Source: UBA9676 sp036522155
GTDB lineage: Bacteria; Actinomycetota; Actinomycetes; Streptosporangiales; Streptosporangiaceae
Direction: 5' to 3'
Length of the DNA stretch: 9,056 nt
Assembly (NCBI GenBank): GCA_036522155.1
Contig: DATDGI010000039.1
Location: 1 to 9,056 of the forward strand
Part shown: positions 5,428-9,056 of the stretch, one piece after another
Numbering within the stretch: the stretch's first letter is position 1
How the letters are laid out: each line of letters begins with the position of its first letter
The notes under the pieces: generated by a model
What the model was told of the DNA's origin: nothing
Databases searched by the model: none
The model's input: only the letters and a program-made list of their open reading frames with translations
Translations under genes and position numbers: made by a program

Positions 5428-7518
5428 TTACCTCCGCGCCAAGTCCGCTGCGGGCCGGTATACATAGGCGCCGTCAGCCTGATAGTCCAGCCGGAAGCCG
5501 GTCCCGGCCAGGTAGTTGCGCACCCCACGGGTCTGCTGCCAGACGATCACCCAGCCGATGTCCAGGCGGCGGGCGTTCGCGCTGGCCGCCGAGATCGGGA
5601 CCGGATAACTGTCGGGCTGGTACGTGGCCTTCAGCAGCCCCATGTAGAACGCATTCTTCCTCATCGCCGCCAGCGTCTGGGCCGGCAGGCGGGATAGGTA
5701 GGCTATCGCACGCGGATGCCCGTCCGCGGTCGCCAGCACCTGATCCTCGGGGTTGAAGGCCCCGCCCTCCCCGGGCAGCGGGACCCCGCCCCGCACGCCG
5801 AACGGGACGTCGACGACGATCGAGGAGCTGTGGTCGGCGGCGATCGGGCGGTCCAGCGCCGGCAGCGTGGTCGGCATCACGCCCGGGGCCGGGGTGCTCC
5901 CCCAGCCGTTCACCACGCCGTCACCGGCCCAGCCGGCCTCCATCGCCGCGGCCACCAGCACCACCACGGTCAGCGGCTTGCTGCGCCGGGCCAGCCAGCC
6001 GAACCCGGCCCCGGCGAGCAGTGAGGCGGGCACCAGCCCGAGCATCACCCACCGGGTCGCTTCCCGGAACCCGGCCATCCCCGGGATCTGCACGAACCAG
6101 GTGAACGGCATGATGAGGGACACCCGCACCCGGTACCACGCCTGGGCGAACGGCACGAAGACGTGGTTCCCGAGCCGGATCGTGGAGCCGAGCGCCAGCA
6201 CGACGCAGGCGAACCAGAGCAGCCCCAGCAGCCGGGTGCTGCGCCGCCGCCAGCAGACGATCAGGCCGAGCAGCGCGGTCAGCGAAAGGATCAGGCCGAA
6301 CGTCGGCACCCCGTCGCCGATCGGCCCGGGGTAGCTGACCACCTTGAGGAAGGTCAGGCCGAGGCCGTCCACCCGCGGCGAGACCGCGAACATGCCCGGC
6401 AGGTTGGAGCCGGAGGTGGTGTAGTACTGGTCCACCTGGGCCGCCGGGACCCAGGCACCGCCGGACCTGGTCTGCGCCACCATGGCGGCGATCTGCGGGC
6501 TCGCCACCACCAGCGCCGCGGCCGCGGCCGTGCCCACGGCGAGCAGTTTCACCCGCCAGGTGGCGGGCGGCTGGCCGTGGGCAGGCGGGGCCGCGGCACC
6601 GTTGCCGTTGGTGGCTGCCTCCCCGCTGCTGTCTGCCGGGCGGCCGTTGCCCTCCGCGTGGCGGCCCGCGCGCGCGGTCCCGGGCCAGCGCCAGCGCAGC
6701 AGCCAGGGCAGCAGCACCAGCGCCGCCAGGATGGCCACCAGCACGGCCGATTCCTGGTCGGTGAGCAGGCATCCGCCGATCACGACGCCGAGGATCACCG
6801 CCTGCCACGGCCGCGGGTTGCGGCGCAGCCGCACGCTGGCCTCCAGGGCCAGCGGCAGGAACAGCGCCCCGGCGGCCAGGTTGAGCTGGTACCAGGCGTG
6901 CCAGGTCATATCGGACGACAGGCCGAAGAAGGCACCGGCCGCGATCGCGCCGACCTGGGTGGGCAGCCACAGCCGGGCCGCCCGGTACATCGCGTAGCCC
7001 ATCAGGCCCGGCATGAGCACCGACAGCAGGTTGAACGAGGCGCTGGGGCCGAAGGCCACCGTGACCGGCAGCATGACCAGGCCTTCCAGCGGCATCAGCG
7101 CGTGATACCCGAGCTGGGCCCCGAACGGGGCGGCTATGGCGCGGGTGTACCACGGGTTGCCGAGGTGCTCTACCTGGTGGGCGATCCACCAGAAGTCCCA
7201 CACGTACACGCCGGTGTCCCGGGTGGACGGCAGCTTGCCGCCAAACAGGTAGGTGACGCGGGGCCAGGTGACGGCGATGCCGGCCGCCAGGTAACCGGCC
7301 AGGATGATCAGGTGGCGGACGACCGGATGGCCGGCCCTGGCCCGGCGGCCACCTACCCGCGGCGACGGCCAGCTGGGCAGCTGCAGCCTGGGCAGGCCGG
7401 ACAGGCTGCGGGCAGGGCGCTCCGCTGATTTCACCGCCTGCGCGGATGCCGGCGTACCCGGGTCACCCGGGCCGCCGTCACGTCCCGGGTCCGCTTCACC
7501 ACTCGTCTCGGTTGTCAT
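5428..7518 (-). CDS. large polytopic membrane protein, GT-C glycosyltransferase-like
   Basis: This is a 696-residue integral membrane protein. The first 65 residues are Gly/Pro/Arg-rich, probably disordered and cytoplasmic. The first membrane helix is at about 69-88, followed by an outer loop SRD-type sequence, LPSTRDTGVYVWDFWWIAHQ (96-115). In GT-C enzymes the catalytic Asp or Glu sits in just this first extracytoplasmic loop; Asp101 is my candidate. Further hydrophobic helices lie at about 139-158, 163-180, 188-206, 238-275 (two), 323-347, 405-446 (two), 465-480, 490-510 and 515-530. The C-terminal 160 residues (about 535-696) form a mostly soluble, probably outer-face domain. A Gly/Ala/Asn-rich hydrophilic stretch at 281-322 interrupts the helices. 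It likely transfers a polyprenyl-linked sugar to an external acceptor, but the family match is by topology and loop pattern, not a proven signature. First gene of the operon; ATG at 7518-7516 with a weak ribosome site. Confidence 0.8.
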   Translation of the reverse strand: MTTETSGEADPGRDGGPGDPGTPASAQAVKSAERPARSLSGLPRLQLPSWPSPRVGGRRARAGHPVVRHLIILAGYLAAGIAVTWPRVTYLFGGKLPSTRDTGVYVWDFWWIAHQVEHLGNPWYTRAIAAPFGAQLGYHALMPLEGLVMLPVTVAFGPSASFNLLSVLMPGLMGYAMYRAARLWLPTQVGAIAAGAFFGLSSDMTWHAWYQLNLAAGALFLPLALEASVRLRRNPRPWQAVILGVVIGGCLLTDQESAVLVAILAALVLLPWLLRWRWPGTARAGRHAEGNGRPADSSGEAATNGNGAAAPPAHGQPPATWRVKLLAVGTAAAAALVVASPQIAAMVAQTRSGGAWVPAAQVDQYYTTSGSNLPGMFAVSPRVDGLGLTFLKVVSYPGPIGDGVPTFGLILSLTALLGLIVCWRRRSTRLLGLLWFACVVLALGSTIRLGNHVFVPFAQAWYRVRVSLIMPFTWFVQIPGMAGFREATRWVMLGLVPASLLAGAGFGWLARRSKPLTVVVLVAAAMEAGWAGDGVVNGWGSTPAPGVMPTTLPALDRPIAADHSSSIVVDVPFGVRGGVPLPGEGGAFNPEDQVLATADGHPRAIAYLSRLPAQTLAAMRKNAFYMGLLKATYQPDSYPVPISAASANARRLDIGWVIVWQQTRGVRNYLAGTGFRLDYQADGAYVYRPAADLARR
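5431..5435 (-). promoter_or_regulatory. ribosome binding site fixing the dehydrogenase start
   Basis: On the minus strand a consensus GGAGG lies 7 bases before the GTG at 5423. It overlaps the last codons of the upstream membrane-protein gene, whose TAA is at 5430-5428. It supports the short start over the 35-codon longer frame opening at 5528, which has no reason to be translated. Confidence 0.7.
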
Positions 7519-7628
7519 GCCCGTCTGCAGTCACCACGATATGTACTGTTGCCGTCACTCACTGCGTACCCGTTCCGCGCCCCGGCTTTGCCGAAATCAC
7601 CGATGCATACTGTCATACCGAAGGCAAT

Positions 7629-7638
7629 TCTTCGAAGA
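7629..7638. promoter_or_regulatory. 10-base perfect palindrome in the leader
   Basis: TCTTCGAAGA is its own reverse complement and lies in the AT-rich half of the leader, about 110 bases before the first gene of the operon. It is a plausible operator for a dimeric regulator, but a single short palindrome can arise by chance. Confidence 0.25.
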
Positions 7639-7668
7639 TAGCCGATATGCCAGCAATAACGTGCCGAG

Positions 7669-7690
7669 CCCAGCGGTAGCGGGCGCTGGG
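7669..7690. repeat. hairpin in the sugar-operon leader
   Basis: CCCAGCG (7669-7675) pairs perfectly with CGCTGGG (7684-7690) across an 8-base loop. If transcription starts near 7727, this stem forms about 40 bases into the leader RNA. There is no following U run on the minus strand, so it is not a classical intrinsic terminator. It may be a structural element or a protein target. Confidence 0.4.
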
Positions 7691-7733
7691 TTCCCGGGAC
7701 CACTACGAATCGGTCACGCATGCGGAATGTTCG

Positions 7734-7739
7734 AGTATA
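7734..7739 (-). promoter_or_regulatory. candidate -10 box of the sugar operon promoter
   Basis: TATACT on the minus strand matches five of six positions of TATAAT. The -35 region is weak: ATTACC 16 bases upstream matches three of six. Transcription would start near 7727, about 209 bases before the membrane-protein ATG. An activator or an alternative sigma factor could compensate for the poor -35. This is a by-eye match only. Confidence 0.35.
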
Positions 7740-7767
7740 GCCGGACTAATGATCTGGTAATGCGACC

Positions 7768-7791
7768 GGCCCGCCGGAAAATTCGCGGGCC
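7768..7791. terminator. hairpin between exporter and sugar operon, possible terminator
   Basis: GGCCCGC (7768-7774) pairs with GCGGGCC (7785-7791). The loop can extend the stem with GAA/TTC (7777-7779 with 7782-7784), leaving a two-base bulge. It lies about 130 bases past the exporter stop and just upstream of the candidate operon promoter, where a boundary would make sense. No T run follows on either strand. Many actinobacterial terminators lack one, so the call is tentative. Confidence 0.35.
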
Positions 7792-7886
7792 ACCCGGCCG
7801 GAATCAGCGGCCAGGCAGCGGCGTCACCGGCCGTCACCAGCTCACCCGGGAAGGCTACCGCCCCGGCCGCGGTGCTGTCACAGCCT

Positions 7887-7909
7887 GGGGCCGGTGGCTG
7901 CCCCGGCCG
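7887..7909 (-). terminator. possible terminator of the exporter gene
   Basis: About 13-35 bases after the exporter stop, GGCCGG (7889-7894) can pair with CCGGCC (7903-7908) over an 8-base loop. An alternative stem uses GGGGC (7887-7891) with GCCCC (7900-7904). The position suits an intrinsic terminator, but there is no U tract and the region is GC-rich enough for chance stems. Confidence 0.3.
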
Positions 7910-7921
7910 TGTCCGTCGCTC

Positions 7922-8611
7922 TCACCGGGTCAGGGTGGCCAGCCGCACGCCGAAGCCGATGAGCACAACCCCGGTGACCCGCTCCATCCCGCGCTGAACG
8001 GCAGGCCGCCGCAGCCAGCCCACGCCGCGGGCGACCAGCCAGGCCAGAATGGCGAGGTAGGCACCGGTTTCGGCGATGAACCACAGCCCCAGCGCCAGCG
8101 AGAACTGCGCCGCGGGGACCCCGGCCGGGATGAAGCCAGGCAGGAACGCGACGAAAAAGACGCCGATCTTGGGATTGAACAGGTTGGACAGCAGCCCGTT
8201 GAGATACACCCGGGCCCAGCCGGCCGTGGTGGGGCCGGCCGAGGCGGGCCCGGCCGGGTTGCGGCCAGCCGGCTCATCGGCTCCGCCGGGCGGGGCAGGC
8301 GGGCCAGCCGGGCGGCCGGCGGGCTTGCGCCGCCGGAGCCCCAGGCTGGTCACCCCCAGCCAGATCAGGTAGGCGGCACCGGCGAACCGGAGGATGTCGA
8401 AGCCGGCCCGGCTGACCCGGAGCAGCTCGGACAGGCCAAGGACGGCGGCCATGACCCAGATCAGCAGCCCGGACAGGGTGCCGCCGGCGGTGATCCAGCC
8501 TGCCCGCCGGCCGCCCCGCAGGGTGTTGCGCATCACCAGCAGGCTGTCCGGCCCGGGCGCGAGGATCAGAACGGTGGCGGCCAGCGCGAAGGCGAGCAGC
8601 GCGGCGGTCAT
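7922..8611 (-). CDS. LysE/RhtB family amino acid exporter
   Basis: This is a 229-residue inner-membrane protein with the LysE-type signature at its N-terminus. APGPDSLLVMRNTLRGGRRA (18-37) continues into GWITAGGTLSGL, giving the conserved Gly ladder. The second-half signature is SNLFNPKIGVFFVAFLPGFI (142-161). Hydrophobic helices are at about 3-20, 43-62, 71-91, 135-160, 166-192 and 210-225, the expected six-helix pattern. The family exports amino acids or similar small metabolites in exchange for protons; the substrate is not predictable here. The loop between the third and fourth helices (about 93-130) is extended and Pro/Gly/Ala-rich, longer than in typical members of about 205-215 residues. 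The ATG at 8611-8609 overlaps the stop of the PHP gene as ATGA, so the two are translationally coupled. No LysR-type regulator, common beside such exporters, is in the window. Confidence 0.9.
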   Translation of the reverse strand: MTAALLAFALAATVLILAPGPDSLLVMRNTLRGGRRAGWITAGGTLSGLLIWVMAAVLGLSELLRVSRAGFDILRFAGAAYLIWLGVTSLGLRRRKPAGRPAGPPAPPGGADEPAGRNPAGPASAGPTTAGWARVYLNGLLSNLFNPKIGVFFVAFLPGFIPAGVPAAQFSLALGLWFIAETGAYLAILAWLVARGVGWLRRPAVQRGMERVTGVVLIGFGVRLATLTR

Positions 8612-9056
8612 CCCGGCCGTCCCGCCGAGGTCAGCTCGCGCGCGGCGCGGGTATTGATGATCCGGCCGGGCTCGATGCCGAACCCTTCCGCCCGGGCGCA
8701 GCCGTCGCCGACCCAGTCGAGCTGGCCGGGAGCGTGCGCGTCGCTGTCGATCGCGAACAGGCAGCCGGTCCCGGCGGCCAGGGCGAGCAGCCGGTCCGGT
8801 GGATCCTGCCGGTCCGGGCGGCAGTTGATCTCGACCGCGACGCCGTGGTCCCGGCAGGCGGCGAAGACCGCCCCGGGGTCGAACGCGGATTCGGGCCGGC
8901 TTCGCCCGATCAGCCGGCGGCCGGTGCAGTGCCCGAGCACGTCCACGTGCGGGTTGCGGATGGCGGTCACCATCCGGGCGGTCATCTCGGGGGCCGGCAT
9001 CCGCAGCAGTGAATGCACACTGGCGACCACGACATCGAGCTGGCCGAGCAGGTCGT
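8608..9056 (-). CDS. PHP-domain phosphoesterase, C-terminal part (PolX-type), 5' end beyond window
   Basis: The frame enters from the right edge and ends with TGA at 8610-8608, giving 148 visible residues. The first in-frame start codon, GTG at 9030, is not the real start. The reading continues upstream as DLLGQLDVVVASVHS, a standard PHP-domain strand and metal-binding motif with its His at 9015-9013. Further motifs are LGHCTGRRLIGR (His at 8931-8929), VAVEINCRPDR, and FAIDSDAHAPGQLD with Asp 8742-8740 and His 8736-8734. Their order and spacing match the C-terminal PHP domain of bacterial family X DNA polymerases, which hydrolyses 3' ends and phosphates with Mn or Zn. It could also be a stand-alone PHP hydrolase; whether a polymerase domain precedes it lies outside the window. 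The metal ligands in view are intact. The stop overlaps the exporter start by 4 bases. Confidence 0.85.
   Translation of the reverse strand, partial: DLLGQLDVVVASVHSLLRMPAPEMTARMVTAIRNPHVDVLGHCTGRRLIGRSRPESAFDPGAVFAACRDHGVAVEINCRPDRQDPPDRLLALAAGTGCLFAIDSDAHAPGQLDWVGDGCARAEGFGIEPGRIINTRAARELTSAGRPG

Larger units (their letters stand above)
7519..7921. other. gene-free region: leader of the sugar operon plus exporter terminator zone
   Basis: These 403 bases hold no gene with normal codon usage. The half next to the exporter (about 7792-7921) is very GC-rich, with short inverted repeats and a 10-base direct repeat GCCCCGGCCG at 7860-7869 and 7900-7909. The half next to the operon (about 7520-7760) is distinctly richer in A and T than anything else in the window. 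It carries a -10-like box, a hairpin and palindromes, consistent with a promoter and long leader. A 68-codon frame (7721-7515) crosses it. Its third positions are only a little over half G or C, unlike the real genes, so I do not count it as a normal gene. Confidence 0.6.

Noticed and set aside
5424..5528. A 35-residue N-terminal extension of the nucleotide-sugar dehydrogenase
   Set aside because: It overlaps the upstream gene and lacks conserved residues, while a consensus GGAGG sits 7 bases before the GTG at 5423.
4287..5756. A 489-codon open frame on the plus strand opposite the dehydrogenase and membrane-protein genes
   Set aside because: The translation is Arg/Gly/His/Val-rich with no domain motif, and it spans the junction of two well-supported minus-strand genes. 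It is an antisense shadow of GC-rich coding DNA.
6163..7428. A 421-codon plus-strand frame opposite the membrane-protein gene
   Set aside because: Its low-complexity Arg/Gln/Gly/Pro composition is the usual antisense artefact; the minus-strand frame has clear membrane helices.
7860..7909. Two copies of GCCCCGGCCG considered as a repeat element
   Set aside because: There are only two short copies made of G and C alone in GC-rich DNA, so chance is sufficient. There is no array and no regular spacing.
1..9056. CRISPR array, tRNA, insertion sequence, toxin-antitoxin or phage-defence module
   Set aside because: No spaced repeats, no cloverleaf-like segment, no transposase or integrase motif, and no nuclease or toxin family was seen on either strand.

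Overview
The window comes from a high-GC actinobacterium. Codon third positions are almost all G or C in the real genes, GTG starts are frequent, and 4-base stop/start overlaps (ATGA, GTGA) are common. I cannot name the genus. Every gene I can support lies on the minus strand, so transcription runs from high to low coordinates. The long open frames on the plus strand are antisense shadows typical of GC-rich coding DNA. I see no CRISPR array, tRNA, rRNA, insertion sequence or attachment site.

In order of transcription: (1) 9056-7922 holds the 3' part of a PHP-domain phosphoesterase (PolX C-terminal type) overlapped by a LysE/RhtB-type exporter. (2) 7921-7519 is a 403-base gene-free stretch. 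It contains terminator-like hairpins downstream of the exporter and, nearer the next gene, an AT-richer leader with a sigma70-like -10 box, a perfect palindrome and a hairpin. (3) 7518-2398 is a tight four-gene surface-sugar operon: a large polytopic GT-C-like membrane protein, a nucleotide-sugar 6-dehydrogenase, a DPM1-like family 2 glycosyltransferase, and an extended SDR epimerase/dehydratase. A group II PLP-dependent decarboxylase follows 52 bases later (2345-984) and may be co-transcribed. (4) 983-844 is a small coding remnant resembling the His/Asp end of a C39/BtrH-type cysteine-peptidase-like domain. Its last bases also carry the promoter of the next unit. (5) 789-1 is a PadR-family repressor overlapping a membrane protein that runs off the left edge.

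A working model for the operon is as follows. The dehydrogenase oxidises C6 of an NDP-sugar to the uronate. The SDR enzyme epimerises, decarboxylates or otherwise modifies it. The DPM1-like enzyme loads a sugar onto a polyprenyl phosphate. The GT-C-like protein then uses that lipid-linked sugar on the outer face of the membrane. The order of steps and the substrates are inference; only the family assignments are supported by motifs. The PLP decarboxylase could supply an amine to decorate the product or could be unrelated. Nothing here forms an obviously unprecedented system. The most unusual parts are the leader in front of the sugar operon, the peptidase remnant, and a shared 15-base motif found both in that leader and in the padR promoter.
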